Shown here in pieces: positions 9,004 to 17,948 of a stretch of 64,000 nucleotides of DNA; position 1 is the first letter of the stretch; each line of letters opens with the position of its first letter. The position numbers and the translations under genes were made by a program. The notes below the pieces were generated by a model. It was not told the origin of the DNA, did no database searches, and saw only the letters and a list, made by a program, of their open reading frames with translations. The DNA lies in contig NZ_CP080627.1 of NCBI RefSeq assembly GCF_025917315.1, forward strand, positions 682,001 to 746,000. The letters run 5' to 3'. This DNA is from Halomonas qaidamensis. GTDB taxonomy: Bacteria > Pseudomonadota > Gammaproteobacteria > Pseudomonadales > Halomonadaceae.

Positions 9004-9956
9004 CACCGCTTTATGATCGCGATGGTTGGATTTGGCAGGATGGTGAATGGCTGGCTTGGCGGGAGGCCAAGGTTCATGTGTTTACCCATACGCTGCACTA
9101 CGGAATGGGTTGCTTTGAGGGCGTGCGTGCCTATGAAGGTGAGCAGGGAACGGCGCTGTTTCGGGTAGCTGAGCATACCCGCCGCTTGGCAGAGAGCGCC
9201 CACTCCTTAGATATTCCGCTCGCTTTTAGCGAAGAGGCGCTTATCGAGGCCCAGCAGGAGTGCCTGCGTAAAAATCAGCTAACTAACGCTTATCTTAAAC
9301 CAACAGTGTTTCTTGGCGCGGAAGGCCTTGGCCTGCGAGCCAAAGGATTAAGCACCCATGTGATGATTGCTGCCTGGGATCTTGGGCCGTATCTATCGCC
9401 GGAGGCAACCCGCTGTGGGTTACGTGCGCTGACCTCTTCTTGGGCGCGTCACCACGTCAATATCAGCCTGTGTCGTGCCAAGACCAGCGGTCATTATGTG
9501 AATTCGATGCTGGCGCTGAATACCGCCGTGAAAGCAGGGTTTGATGAAACCATCATGCTCGATCCGGAAGGCTATGTGGCTGAAGCATCCGCTGCTAATG
9601 TGTTCTTATTGCGCGATGGCGTACTGCACACGCCCGAAGTGACGTCCTGCTTGCAGGGCATCACCCGCGACAGTGTGATTCAGTTAGCCCGCGAAGCGCT
9701 GGGCATAGAAGTGCGTGAGCGACGCATCACCCGCGATGAGCTGTATACCGCCGATGAGGCATTTTTAACCGGTACCGCTGCGGAAATTCTTCCTCTGCGT
9801 GAACTGGATGGCCGCCGCATCGGGGTAAGGGCGGGTGCGCCGGCAGTCGACGCACCGATACCGGACGACAGTGTGACCGCGCGCTTGCAGCGCCTGTATC
9901 GCCAAGCAGTACGCGGCGAGCTGGCCGCATTCAAGCACTGGTTAACACCCGCCTAG
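9000..9956 (+). CDS. Branched-chain-type (class IV) PLP aminotransferase
   Basis: 318 residues from the ATG at 9000, which forms an ATGA overlap with the preceding stop; an in-frame ATG at 8991 and GTG at 8982 are alternatives. Class IV fold motifs are clear: HTLHYGMGCFEGVRAYE at the N terminus, CRAKTSGHYVNSMLA with the PLP Lys, DPEGYVAEASAANVFLL, and SCLQGITRDSVIQLA. FLTGTAAEILPLRELDGR near the C terminus follows the branched-chain aminotransferase pattern. Such enzymes interconvert branched-chain or related amino acids with 2-oxo acids. Being coupled to two deacetylase-like genes, it probably serves catabolism of a particular substrate rather than general isoleucine/valine synthesis; that role is inferred. 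Confidence 0.85.
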   Translation: MTPLYDRDGWIWQDGEWLAWREAKVHVFTHTLHYGMGCFEGVRAYEGEQGTALFRVAEHTRRLAESAHSLDIPLAFSEEALIEAQQECLRKNQLTNAYLKPTVFLGAEGLGLRAKGLSTHVMIAAWDLGPYLSPEATRCGLRALTSSWARHHVNISLCRAKTSGHYVNSMLALNTAVKAGFDETIMLDPEGYVAEASAANVFLLRDGVLHTPEVTSCLQGITRDSVIQLAREALGIEVRERRITRDELYTADEAFLTGTAAEILPLRELDGRRIGVRAGAPAVDAPIPDDSVTARLQRLYRQAVRGELAAFKHWLTPA

Positions 9957-9989
9957 GTTCGTTCTACCTAACCCGCCCAGTGTTTAAAT

Positions 9990-10019
9990 AATGCCTGACA
10001 GCTAGTGCTGTCAGGCATT
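9990..10019. terminator. Bidirectional hairpin between convergent operons
   Basis: AATGCCTGACAGC (9990-10002) and GCTGTCAGGCATT (10007-10019) form a perfect 13-bp stem with a TAGT loop, flanked by AT-rich sequence. It lies between the aminotransferase stop (9956) and the convergent HisC-like gene. The stem includes the stop codon of the latter (10011-10013). Confidence 0.75.
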
Positions 10020-11120
10020 CTCTTTAATGGCCTGCTCAAGAATCGCCAGCTGCCCTGGTTCCAGAGCATCCGCAACGGCGGTAATGCGTAAGACATGACC
10101 AAGTGCTGGGTGAGCGGGGCGTGCGATTAAACGGCCTGCTTCCAGTAGCTCGCGGTTTACCCGCTCGGCCAGTTCGGCAGTTGGTAAGCGAATGCCGATA
10201 AAGTTGGTGGCGCTAGGCAGTACGTCGGCACCCAGTGCCTGGAAATAAGCTGCTAACTGTTCCCGCCGTGCTTTCACTTCCGCAATATGCTGGTTAACTT
10301 CATCAGGGTGGTCGAGCACGACTTCTGCGGCTGCCTGGGTAAAGGTGGATACCGCGTAGTGAATGCGTACCTTCATCATCAAGGCAAGCACATCAGGGTC
10401 AGCAATCGCATAGCCAATGCGTAAGCCTGCTAAACCGTGGGCTTTTGACAGAGTGCGTAGGCGAATGACACCAGGAAGTGCCTTGGCCGCGAAGTCACCG
10501 TTGGCGTCATCACGAAAATCGCCATACGCCTCATCCAGCAGCAGCCAGCAGGTATCCGGCAGTGCGTCGCGCAGCTTGAGAATGGCACTGTCGCTATGCA
10601 GGTGGCCGCTAGGGTTATCCGGGTTGGCTAAATAGACCAGCTGGGCATTTTCCTGGTGTGCTGCCGCCGCTAACGCTTCCAAATCAGGGGCCAGTAGGCC
10701 AGGGGCTTCAACATAGCTAGGTTCTACTAAGTGGCAACCCTGGCCTTTCGCAAAGTAACCAAAGGTTGGGTAAGTGCCCGCCGTACTAACCACGGTGTCG
10801 CCCGGTGTGCAGGTGGTGCGCAGTGCTAACGCAATCAAGCTGTCGGCACCGGCATCCACCAGCAAGTGGTCAAGCGGTATACCTTGCTGGGCGCTTAGTC
10901 GCTGACGCACGCCGAGAGCTTCTGCATCGCCGTAGCAATAAACATGCTCGACGACAGCATCGCCAAAATGCTCACGTAGCGCACGATGGGGCATGTCCAG
11001 CCCTTCATTAGAGCCCAATCGATGAGGGATCTCGCGGCCAATGCGGCGCTCCAAAACTTTAATCCCAGGAAACGGATTAAGGGGACCGTCACCAGTAAGA
11101 TGATGGGGGTAGGAGGGCAT
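10011..11120 (-). CDS. HisC-like class I/II PLP aminotransferase
   Basis: This 369-residue protein is related to histidinol-phosphate aminotransferases. It has a RLGSNEGLDMPHRAL segment near the N terminus, YLANPDNPSGHLHS, LLLDEAYGDFRDD and the PLP-Lys segment RTLSKAHGLAGLRIGYA. SATNFIGIRLP and HVLRITAV lie near the C terminus. No other histidine genes lie nearby. The context is an FAD-linked oxidase and a peptide-type ABC importer on the same strand, so it more likely transaminates a catabolic amino acid or aromatic substrate. It is the last gene of that reverse-strand block, 30 bp after the FAD enzyme, and its stop is inside the bidirectional hairpin. Confidence 0.82.
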   Translation of the reverse strand: MPSYPHHLTGDGPLNPFPGIKVLERRIGREIPHRLGSNEGLDMPHRALREHFGDAVVEHVYCYGDAEALGVRQRLSAQQGIPLDHLLVDAGADSLIALALRTTCTPGDTVVSTAGTYPTFGYFAKGQGCHLVEPSYVEAPGLLAPDLEALAAAAHQENAQLVYLANPDNPSGHLHSDSAILKLRDALPDTCWLLLDEAYGDFRDDANGDFAAKALPGVIRLRTLSKAHGLAGLRIGYAIADPDVLALMMKVRIHYAVSTFTQAAAEVVLDHPDEVNQHIAEVKARREQLAAYFQALGADVLPSATNFIGIRLPTAELAERVNRELLEAGRLIARPAHPALGHVLRITAVADALEPGQLAILEQAIKENA

Positions 11121-11150
11121 ATTGGTATCCTAAGAGAATAGTGAATATTG

Positions 11151-12533
11151 TTAGCTCAAAATCTTACCGCGATTAAGCAGCTGGTGCGGGTCAAACGCCT
11201 GCTTGAGTGTGTGCATTAATTCAATTTCCGCCTGAGAGCGGCAGGTGCTAAGCCAGGGGCGTTTTTCTAAACCAATGCCATGCTCCGCTGAAACAGAGCC
11301 TCCTAGTGCTTTAAGTGGCTCGTAAACCAGTGTTTCTACCGCATGGCGCTCTTCTGGTGCATCGCTGCCAACGCTAACAGAAATATGCAGGTTGCCATCG
11401 CCAAGGTGGCCAAATACCACCAAGCGGCCATCTGGCCAGCGTTGTACCAGTTGCTTCTCTAAGGCATCGGTATAGCGCTGCATATCGGCAATGGGCAGGC
11501 TGACATCAAAGGTAAAGATGGGTGCCAGCCCCTTGATGAGCCCTTCAATATCTTCTCGTATCGCCCAGAGACCATCGCTTTGTGCGCTTGATTGGGCAAT
11601 CACCGCATCGACGACTAAGTCTTGTTCAAATGCCTGTTCAAGCGCTGCCCGGAATTGCTCTGCATGGTGGGTTTCATCGTTGCCGAGTGATTCGATAATC
11701 ACATAAAAGGGGTGTTCTGCTGGGATCGGGGGCGTGTGCCTCGCCAGGGTTTCAGTGAGCAGGCGATAGTGGTTTTGCCACATTACCTCAAACGCACCCA
11801 GGCCACCCCCAAGCGCTTTGCCCATATGGCTTAATAGCCCGGTGAGCGCGTCAAACGAGGGGCAGGCCACCAGCGCCGTTTGCTCGCTAGGAGTAGGCGG
11901 CTGTAGCCGCAGCACGGCGCGTGTAATAATCCCAAGGGTGCCTTCACTGCCAATAAATAGCTGCTTTAAATCAAACCCTGCATTGTTTTTCAGCATGCGG
12001 TTCATGGAGCTGACAACACGCCCGTCGGCCATCACTGCTTCCAGCCCCAGTACTTGCTGGCGCATCATGCCGTAGCGAATCACCCTCACACCGCCAGCAT
12101 TGGTGGCGATATTGCCGCCAATCGTACAGCTTCCGCGTGCGCCTAAATCCAGCGGGAACTGAAGGCCAACCTCGTTAGCAGCTTCCTGTACCCGCTGAAG
12201 TGGCGCTCCGGCTTGCACGGTAATGGTGCCACCGACTTGGTCAATTTCTTCAATAGCGGTCATGCGCTCCAGGGAAATGACCAGCTCCCCTGGGCTAGCC
12301 TCCGCGCCATGCACTAAACCGGTTAAGCCGCCGTGGGTTACCACTGGCTGTTTAAGCGCGTGGCATGCCTGCATAACAGCCGCTAACTGTTCGGTATCTG
12401 CCGGGCGCACAATGGCGCCTGCCTGGCAGGGCGCACCGGTCATCCAGTCAACACGGCGACTAGTGACATCATTGCCCGTGAGCACATGGGCAGCACCAAC
12501 AAGTTTACGCAGCGCCTCCAGGGTTATCTGCAT
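11151..12533 (-). CDS. FAD-linked 2-hydroxyacid dehydrogenase (GlcD/D-LDH family)
   Basis: 460 residues with a PCMH-type FAD domain (residues about 35-215; THGGLTGLVHGAEASPGELVISLERM, GGNIATNAGGVRVIRYG) and the C-terminal FAD-linked oxidase domain. The latter has GHLGDGNLHISVSV and VSAEHGIGLEKRPWL, the His/Glu-containing active-site segments of D-lactate, glycolate and D-2-hydroxyglutarate dehydrogenases. It would oxidise a D-2-hydroxyacid to the 2-oxo acid, which the neighbouring HisC-like aminotransferase could then use. The substrate is not determinable. It sits between the aminotransferase and the ABC importer in one reverse-strand block, 36 bp downstream of the ATPase gene. Confidence 0.85.
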   Translation of the reverse strand: MQITLEALRKLVGAAHVLTGNDVTSRRVDWMTGAPCQAGAIVRPADTEQLAAVMQACHALKQPVVTHGGLTGLVHGAEASPGELVISLERMTAIEEIDQVGGTITVQAGAPLQRVQEAANEVGLQFPLDLGARGSCTIGGNIATNAGGVRVIRYGMMRQQVLGLEAVMADGRVVSSMNRMLKNNAGFDLKQLFIGSEGTLGIITRAVLRLQPPTPSEQTALVACPSFDALTGLLSHMGKALGGGLGAFEVMWQNHYRLLTETLARHTPPIPAEHPFYVIIESLGNDETHHAEQFRAALEQAFEQDLVVDAVIAQSSAQSDGLWAIREDIEGLIKGLAPIFTFDVSLPIADMQRYTDALEKQLVQRWPDGRLVVFGHLGDGNLHISVSVGSDAPEERHAVETLVYEPLKALGGSVSAEHGIGLEKRPWLSTCRSQAEIELMHTLKQAFDPHQLLNRGKILS

Positions 12534-12569
12534 GGGTGTTCCTTGGTAAAGAGGTTAACGATTCAGTGA

Positions 12570-14225
12570 TTAGGCGGTAGCCGCCACCGGCGCTTGACGA
12601 CCAGGAATCGCATCAAGCAGCGACTGGGTATAGGCTTCTTTTGGCTGAAGGAATATTTGTTCAGCGCTGCCTTGCTCAACAATACGGCCATGCTGCATTA
12701 CCACGATGCGATCGCAAATTTGCGCAGCTACCCGTAAATCGTGGGTAATAAACAGTAGTGAAAGCGAAAGCCGTTGCTTCAGTTCTTCAAGCAGCTCAAG
12801 CACCTGGGCTTGAATAGACACATCCAGTGCTGAGACTGCTTCATCTGCCACAATAAGCTCTGGATTTAACGCTAACGCACGGGCAATGCCAATGCGCTGG
12901 CGCTGCCCGCCGGAAAACTCATGGGGGTAGCGCTCCACGGCGCTTGCGCCAAGACCCACTAGGTCAAGCAATTCCCCCGCTTGTTTCAGGGCAGTGGCTT
13001 TGGGGGTGCCATTGGCCATAGGCCCTTGTGCGATCGCCATGCCGACCCGAGTACGTGGGTTAAGCGAGGCGTAGGGGTCCTGAAAAATCATCTGCACGCG
13101 GTGGCGTTCACGACGCAATGCATCGCCCTTTAGCTGTGAAAGATTAACACCATCGAGCAGCAGTTCACCGCTATCTGGATGTTCAAGACGCACCACACAG
13201 CGGCCAAGGGTAGATTTCCCCGACCCCGATTCGCCAACAATGCCGATAGTTTCGCCGCGCGCCAAGGTTAGCGAGATATCATCCAGCGCGCGAACTTCGC
13301 GGGCCGTTTTAAACCATCCCCCGCGTGAACGAAAGACTTTATTTAGCTGTTTGATCTCTAGCAGTGGGGCCACCTGGCTTGTCTCACGGTGGGGTGGCAC
13401 GGCATTGCTGGGAATGGCGGCAATCAGTGCTTGTGTATAAGCATTTTGTGGATTTTCCAGCACCTCTTTTGCTTCACCGATTTCGACAATTTTACCATGG
13501 CGCATAACACAAACGCGGTTGGCAATTTCAGCCACGACCCCAAAATCATGAGTAATAAACATCACCGCCATACCACGGCGGCGCTGCAGATCACGAATAA
13601 GCTCAAGGATTTGGGCCTGGGTAGTCACATCCAGCGCGGTGGTGGGCTCGTCGGCGATTAACAGTACGGGCTCAAGGGCCAATGCCATGGCGATCATGAC
13701 GCGTTGCCGCTGGCCGCCTGAAAGCTCAAAAGGATAAGCGCTAATGGCTTTTTCTGGCTGCGGGATACCGACTTCAATCAGCAGCTCCAGAGCGCGCGCT
13801 TGCCGTTGTTTGGGGGTTAATTGACCGTGTGCTTCGAACACCTCAGCAATTTGGGCACCGACCCGCATTAACGGATTAAGCGCAGTCATCGGTTCCTGAA
13901 AAATCATGCCGATTTTAAGGCCGCGCAGGGCGCGATGCTGCTTCTCGGTGAGGGAAATAACGTCTTGTCCCAGAAAGTTGACCTCACCTTGAACGGGGCG
14001 AACGCCTTTAGGGAGCAGTCCCATCACAGTGTTAGCAGCCATGGATTTACCTGAGCCGGACTCCCCGACCACGCACATGATTTCGCCGCGATTAACGTCG
14101 TAGCTAACGTTTTCCACCGCCAAGGCTCGGTCGGCCCCTTTGGGTAGCGCCACACTTAAGTCACGAATGCTAAGTACTGTTTCAGCTGATGGATGCTCTT
14201 TTTTAGAATTGGTAGTGACCGTCAT
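12570..14225 (-). CDS. Dipeptide/oligopeptide ABC transporter, fused double ATPase (DppD-DppF type)
   Basis: 551 residues from the ATG at 14225, preferred because AGGAG lies 7 bp upstream; a longer frame to 14270 would overlap the permease. Two complete ABC ATPase domains are present. Each has a Walker A (GESGSGKS at about residue 55 and again at about 340), a signature LSGGQRQRV / FSGGQRQRI and a Walker B (LLIADEPTTALD / LIVADEAVSALD). This is the GsiA/YejF-like tandem arrangement, equivalent to separate DppD and DppF. It energises the permease pair encoded immediately upstream. Substrates of the family include peptides, glutathione, opines and other amino compounds. Confidence 0.93.
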   Translation of the reverse strand: MTVTTNSKKEHPSAETVLSIRDLSVALPKGADRALAVENVSYDVNRGEIMCVVGESGSGKSMAANTVMGLLPKGVRPVQGEVNFLGQDVISLTEKQHRALRGLKIGMIFQEPMTALNPLMRVGAQIAEVFEAHGQLTPKQRQARALELLIEVGIPQPEKAISAYPFELSGGQRQRVMIAMALALEPVLLIADEPTTALDVTTQAQILELIRDLQRRRGMAVMFITHDFGVVAEIANRVCVMRHGKIVEIGEAKEVLENPQNAYTQALIAAIPSNAVPPHRETSQVAPLLEIKQLNKVFRSRGGWFKTAREVRALDDISLTLARGETIGIVGESGSGKSTLGRCVVRLEHPDSGELLLDGVNLSQLKGDALRRERHRVQMIFQDPYASLNPRTRVGMAIAQGPMANGTPKATALKQAGELLDLVGLGASAVERYPHEFSGGQRQRIGIARALALNPELIVADEAVSALDVSIQAQVLELLEELKQRLSLSLLFITHDLRVAAQICDRIVVMQHGRIVEQGSAEQIFLQPKEAYTQSLLDAIPGRQAPVAATA

Positions 14226-14235
14226 AAAGGGGCTC

Positions 14236-15069
14236 CTAGCGCTCGCGGGAAAGTTTGGGGTTAAGCGCATCGTCTAGCCCTTCACCGACTAAGTTCAATG
14301 CTAGAACGGTGAGCAGAATCGCTACACCAGGAAAGAAGCTCAGCCACCACGCTTGACGAATAACCGTACGCGCTGCGCCAATCATGTAGCCCCAGGACAT
14401 CACATTGGGGTCGCCCAAGCCTAAAAACGACAGCGCCGATTCCAGCAAAATAGCGGTAGCGACCATCAACGACGCCAACACAATAATTGGCGACAGCGTG
14501 TTAGGCAGAATCTGACGCAAGATAATGGTGCTATTGGTTTGGCCAACCAAGCGAGCCGCTTCAACGTATTCACGGTGCCGCAACGACATAAACTCAGCCC
14601 TTACCAAACGGGCAACCGGGGGCCAACTGACCAGCGCAATTGCCAGCACAATGGAGGTGATGCTGGGTTGCATAATTGCCACTAGCACAATTGCCAGGGC
14701 AAAGTTGGGGATGGTTTGAAAGAACTCGGTAAAGCGCATGAGTACGTCGTCAATCAGCCCCCCGTAGTAGCCCGCAATCGCTCCCAGCGGCACGCCAATT
14801 AGTAGGGCAACGCTAGTGGATACCAAACCAATCAGCAGCGACACCCAGGCTCCATGCATTAACCCTGCAGCCACGTTGCGTCCCATGGTATCGGTGCCCA
14901 GCAGAAAACCGTCCTGGGAAAGCGGCGGCAAAAAGGGACGCTGAACCATGCGCCAGGGAGACTCAGGAAATAGCAGCGGAGCAAGAATCGCCATGGCGAT
15001 AATCAATAGCAGAATGATCAGCCCTACCAGGGCACCACGGTTTTGCGCAAAGCGTGCGAAAAAGCTCAT
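14236..15069 (-). CDS. ABC transporter permease, DppC type
   Basis: 277 residues, matching DppC/OppC permeases. An N-terminal membrane segment (ALVGLIILLLIIAMAILAPL) precedes a periplasmic loop with LGTDTMGRN and four or five further helices. The coupling loop is EAARLVGQTNSTIILRQILPN, an EAA-type motif that docks the ATPase. The start overlaps the DppB stop by four bases (ATGA at 15066-15069), and the fused ATPase gene follows after 10 bp, so the operon is tightly coupled. It forms the inner-membrane channel together with the DppB-type subunit. Confidence 0.93.
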   Translation of the reverse strand: MSFFARFAQNRGALVGLIILLLIIAMAILAPLLFPESPWRMVQRPFLPPLSQDGFLLGTDTMGRNVAAGLMHGAWVSLLIGLVSTSVALLIGVPLGAIAGYYGGLIDDVLMRFTEFFQTIPNFALAIVLVAIMQPSITSIVLAIALVSWPPVARLVRAEFMSLRHREYVEAARLVGQTNSTIILRQILPNTLSPIIVLASLMVATAILLESALSFLGLGDPNVMSWGYMIGAARTVIRQAWWLSFFPGVAILLTVLALNLVGEGLDDALNPKLSRER

Positions 15070-16043
15070 GAGGCCCCCTTAATGCGCGGATCAGCCAGGC
15101 GGTAAACCAAGTCGGTAAGAATATTGAAGACAATCACCAACGCCGCTGAGAAGAAGAAAATACCCAGCAACAGGTTGTAGTCACGCTGCTGTAGCGCTTC
15201 AAACATCAGTCGCCCAATACCCGGCCAAGCAAATACGGTTTCCGTCAGAATAGCGCCACCAACCATCTGCCCAGCCTGCAAGCCTGCCAGGGTGATAATC
15301 GGCAGTAAGGCATTGCGCAGAATGTGTCGGCGCTGAATGACGCTAGGCTTTAAACCCTTCGCACGGGCGGTTTTAACGAAGTCCTGCTGGGCTGCATCGA
15401 GCATTGAGGTGCGCGTCATACGGGTATAAATCGCCATAAAAAATAGCGCCAGCGTGGTGGCAGGCAGTATTAAATGCTTGGCGACATCCAGCACAAGCGC
15501 AAAGCCAGTGTGGCCCGCGCCAACCGTGTAAAGACCATAAGCGGGCAGCCAACCAAGATAAACAGAAAACACCACCACCGACATCAGTGCTACCCAAAAC
15601 AAGGGCGTGGCATAAAACACTAAGGCCAGCGCCATAATTAGCGAGCCAGAGGGCTTTTTAACCCGCGCCGCTGCCATGGAACCTGCCACTATGCCGAGCA
15701 CCAGCGAGAGCACAAACGCCGTGCCGGTTAGCAACAGCGTGGCGGGTAAGCGATCCATAATCAGATCAAAAACAGGTACACCAAGCCGATAGGAGTAACC
15801 AAAATCGAGCATGGCAATGCCTGATACGTAACGCCACAGTTGCACATATATCGGCTGATCAAGTCCGAAGCGTTCACGTAACTGGTTGAGAAACTCCTGG
15901 TCAGCCGCGCCCGCCTCACCGGCTAAAATCGCCGCAGGGTCTCCGGGGGCCATCTGAATAAGAAAGAAGTTAAAAATAACGATTAAGAACAATACGATAA
16001 CGGCCTTCAATAGCCGCATCATTATCAAGCGAGCGTAAACCAT
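15066..16043 (-). CDS. ABC transporter permease, DppB type
   Basis: 325 residues from the ATG at 16043, chosen because AGGAAGG lies 5-6 bp upstream; an ATG at 16070 has no such site. DppB features are visible: an N-terminal membrane helix, FLIQMAPGDPAAILAGE in the first periplasmic loop, FGLDQPIYVQLWRYV, and the EAA-type loop KTARAKGLKPSVIQRRHILRN near residue 235. A closing segment GRLMFEALQQRDYNLL follows. It pairs with the DppC subunit encoded with a 4-base overlap. A stem-loop separates it from the upstream binding-protein gene. Confidence 0.92.
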   Translation of the reverse strand: MVYARLIMMRLLKAVIVLFLIVIFNFFLIQMAPGDPAAILAGEAGAADQEFLNQLRERFGLDQPIYVQLWRYVSGIAMLDFGYSYRLGVPVFDLIMDRLPATLLLTGTAFVLSLVLGIVAGSMAAARVKKPSGSLIMALALVFYATPLFWVALMSVVVFSVYLGWLPAYGLYTVGAGHTGFALVLDVAKHLILPATTLALFFMAIYTRMTRTSMLDAAQQDFVKTARAKGLKPSVIQRRHILRNALLPIITLAGLQAGQMVGGAILTETVFAWPGIGRLMFEALQQRDYNLLLGIFFFSAALVIVFNILTDLVYRLADPRIKGAS

Positions 16044-16083
16044 AGACACCTTCCTGACCGACACCTTCATGACATGGCTGAAG

Positions 16084-16111
16084 CACCCAGGCAGCTGGCG
16101 CTACCTGGGTG
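16084..16111 (-). other. Intergenic stem-loop between binding-protein and permease genes
   Basis: CACCCAGGCAG (16084-16094) pairs with CTACCTGGGTG (16101-16111) with one mismatch and a 6-base loop. It lies in the 80-bp gap after the solute-binding-protein stop. Such hairpins commonly stabilise the upstream mRNA, giving more binding protein than permease; that role is inferred here. Confidence 0.5.
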
Positions 16112-16126
16112 GGGCTGTGGCTAAAA

Positions 16127-17683
16127 CTAGCGGTCTAGCCAAGCATCTTTGAAGCCGTCGTTAACACCCACGCCGGAGGTCACGAGGTCTTTTACGTCAC
16201 AGCGGTAAAGGGTAGGGAAGCCAAGCTCCATCAACCAACCGACAGGCACGTCTTCGTGGAGAATCTCCTGCACTTCACGGTATAGCGCTTCACGCTCTTC
16301 ATCAGGGAAGGCCGTGGCCGCAGCGTTAAACAGCTCGTCGACCCGCTCGTTTTCGTAGCCTTCTACGTTATTCCAGGGTGAGCCTTTGGCAATATTGTCG
16401 GAAAGGTAGGTGCGCGAAATGCCCAGCGCTGGGTCGCCATACTGGAACAGGTAGGTAAAGGCGAGATCGTAATCCCAGTCGCCCAGGCGCTGGTTCCAGC
16501 CGCCTACGTCGGTGGCTTGGGTTCTTACGTTAATACCCACTTCACGCAGGTTCTGTTGTACAGCTTCAGCCCAGCGGGTCCACGTTTCGCCGTAAGGAAG
16601 TGGCAGAATGGTAATTTCTTCGCCGTCATACTCCATTTCTTCCAACAGCTCACGGGCACGGTCTGGATTGTGATCGTAAGGCTCTAAACCGTCATGTTGG
16701 AAACGCGCATTGGAGCCAAAGGCTGAGAGCGGCACATTGCCTAAGCCATTCCACAGCACATCTTTGGCAAATTCACGATCCATGGCATACATCACCGCTT
16801 GGCGGAAGCGTTTGTCGGCGGTGGGGCCTTCACGGTTGTTCATCCACAGCATGGCGAAGGGACTGAAATATTCGTGGCCTTCTTCCGTCATGCAGACGTT
16901 ATCCATGGCGGATAAGCGCGGAATATCGAAGTTCTCAACGGTGCCGCTTGGCAGGACATCGATGGAGCCATTCTCGAAGGCGACAGCGCGGGAGCCGCCG
17001 TCTGGAATGATGTGCCAGTTGACGCCGTCTAGATAGGGGAGCCCGTCTTCGTAGTAGTCATCGTTTTTAACCAGCTCAATGACGGTGCCGCGTTCCCAAT
17101 TAGCAAACTTGAAAGGGCCTGTGCCAATCGGGTGGTCGTTGTGTTCGTTGTTGCGGAAGTCTGTATCCGCGTAAAGGTGTTCAGGCACCATAGTGAAGGT
17201 GCCTGCTTCAAAGGAGATCAGGAACGGGCCGAAGGGCTCGATTAAGGTAAATACAACGGTGTGGTCATCCGTTGCTTCGATGCTTTCCACATGTTGTAAA
17301 ACGGCCCGCGCACTGGGGTTCAGCTCGCGGTGGAAAACATCGGCAGAAAATACCACGTCGTCAGCGGTGAAGGGCTCACCGTCGTGCCAGGTGACGTCTT
17401 CACGCAGATGAAAAGTATAGGTGCGGCCATCGTCGCTGACTTCCCATGACTCTGCGAGCTGCGGCATGGGTTCCAGGTCTGTGGTGTAGCGCAGCAGCCC
17501 TTCATAGATATTGCCTGCCACGGTGCGTGTAGGGGCGTTTTGCACCATCCCCAACACTAAGCCTGGCGGTTCTGGTTGAATAATGGTGTTAACAGTGCCG
17601 CCCTGTTTCGGGTCGTCTGATAGAGCGGCCGACGAAAAAGCGAATGCTGCAGCGGAAATTGCCAAAGCCAGTGGTGTCTTCAT
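16127..17683 (-). CDS. Peptide-type ABC transporter solute-binding protein (SBP family 5, DppA-like)
   Basis: 518 residues with a cleavable signal peptide (positively charged start, hydrophobic stretch, cut near residue 23 after SSAAL). The family 5 binding-protein pattern follows: NIYEGLLRYTTDLEPMPQLAESWEVSDDGRTYTFHLR at about residue 58. YGDP, a C-terminal ALYREVQEILHEDVPVGWL and a final YRCDVKDL segment are also present. The mature protein is strongly acidic, as is usual for periplasmic proteins of halophiles. It is the first gene of the reverse operon and would capture the imported substrate. The linked aminotransferases and deacetylases suggest an amino-acid-derived ligand. Confidence 0.92.
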   Translation of the reverse strand: MKTPLALAISAAAFAFSSAALSDDPKQGGTVNTIIQPEPPGLVLGMVQNAPTRTVAGNIYEGLLRYTTDLEPMPQLAESWEVSDDGRTYTFHLREDVTWHDGEPFTADDVVFSADVFHRELNPSARAVLQHVESIEATDDHTVVFTLIEPFGPFLISFEAGTFTMVPEHLYADTDFRNNEHNDHPIGTGPFKFANWERGTVIELVKNDDYYEDGLPYLDGVNWHIIPDGGSRAVAFENGSIDVLPSGTVENFDIPRLSAMDNVCMTEEGHEYFSPFAMLWMNNREGPTADKRFRQAVMYAMDREFAKDVLWNGLGNVPLSAFGSNARFQHDGLEPYDHNPDRARELLEEMEYDGEEITILPLPYGETWTRWAEAVQQNLREVGINVRTQATDVGGWNQRLGDWDYDLAFTYLFQYGDPALGISRTYLSDNIAKGSPWNNVEGYENERVDELFNAAATAFPDEEREALYREVQEILHEDVPVGWLMELGFPTLYRCDVKDLVTSGVGVNDGFKDAWLDR

Positions 17684-17948
17684 GTTTCCTGCTCCTCGGT
17701 TATTAGCACGTAATAGATTTACGTTGTCGTTAGGCGAGCGAGGCGTGATACAAAACAGCCCAGTTGTGATTGTTGTGATAGAGCGTTGTTATGAGTTGCC
17801 GTTATAAATCGTTGTTGTGGTCGTTAGGCGAGACCTTTTTGAACATAGCAGTGGTTTGTAAAACTGTCGACAGTCGGCAATCGGCCGTCGACAGAATGCT
17901 TTTTTGCGTCATACTAAAAATACGTAATACTTAATAAGAGTAGACTCT
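17684..17948. promoter_or_regulatory. Divergent control region between ABC importer operon and GntR gene, with paired palindromes
   Basis: This 265-bp gap separates the divergent dppA-like and gntR genes. CTGTCGACAG (17864-17873) is a perfect palindrome, and a second copy, CCGTCGACAG (17885-17894), is centred 21 bp away, two helical turns. This is the geometry expected for a dimeric GntR/FCD repressor binding on one DNA face. A 12-bp direct repeat, TCGTTAGGCGAG, also occurs at 17727-17738 and 17821-17832. Which element is bound by what is inferred. Confidence 0.5.

Noticed and set aside
10011..11120. Housekeeping hisC
   Set aside because: No histidine biosynthesis genes are near; the operon context is catabolic with an FAD enzyme and peptide importer.
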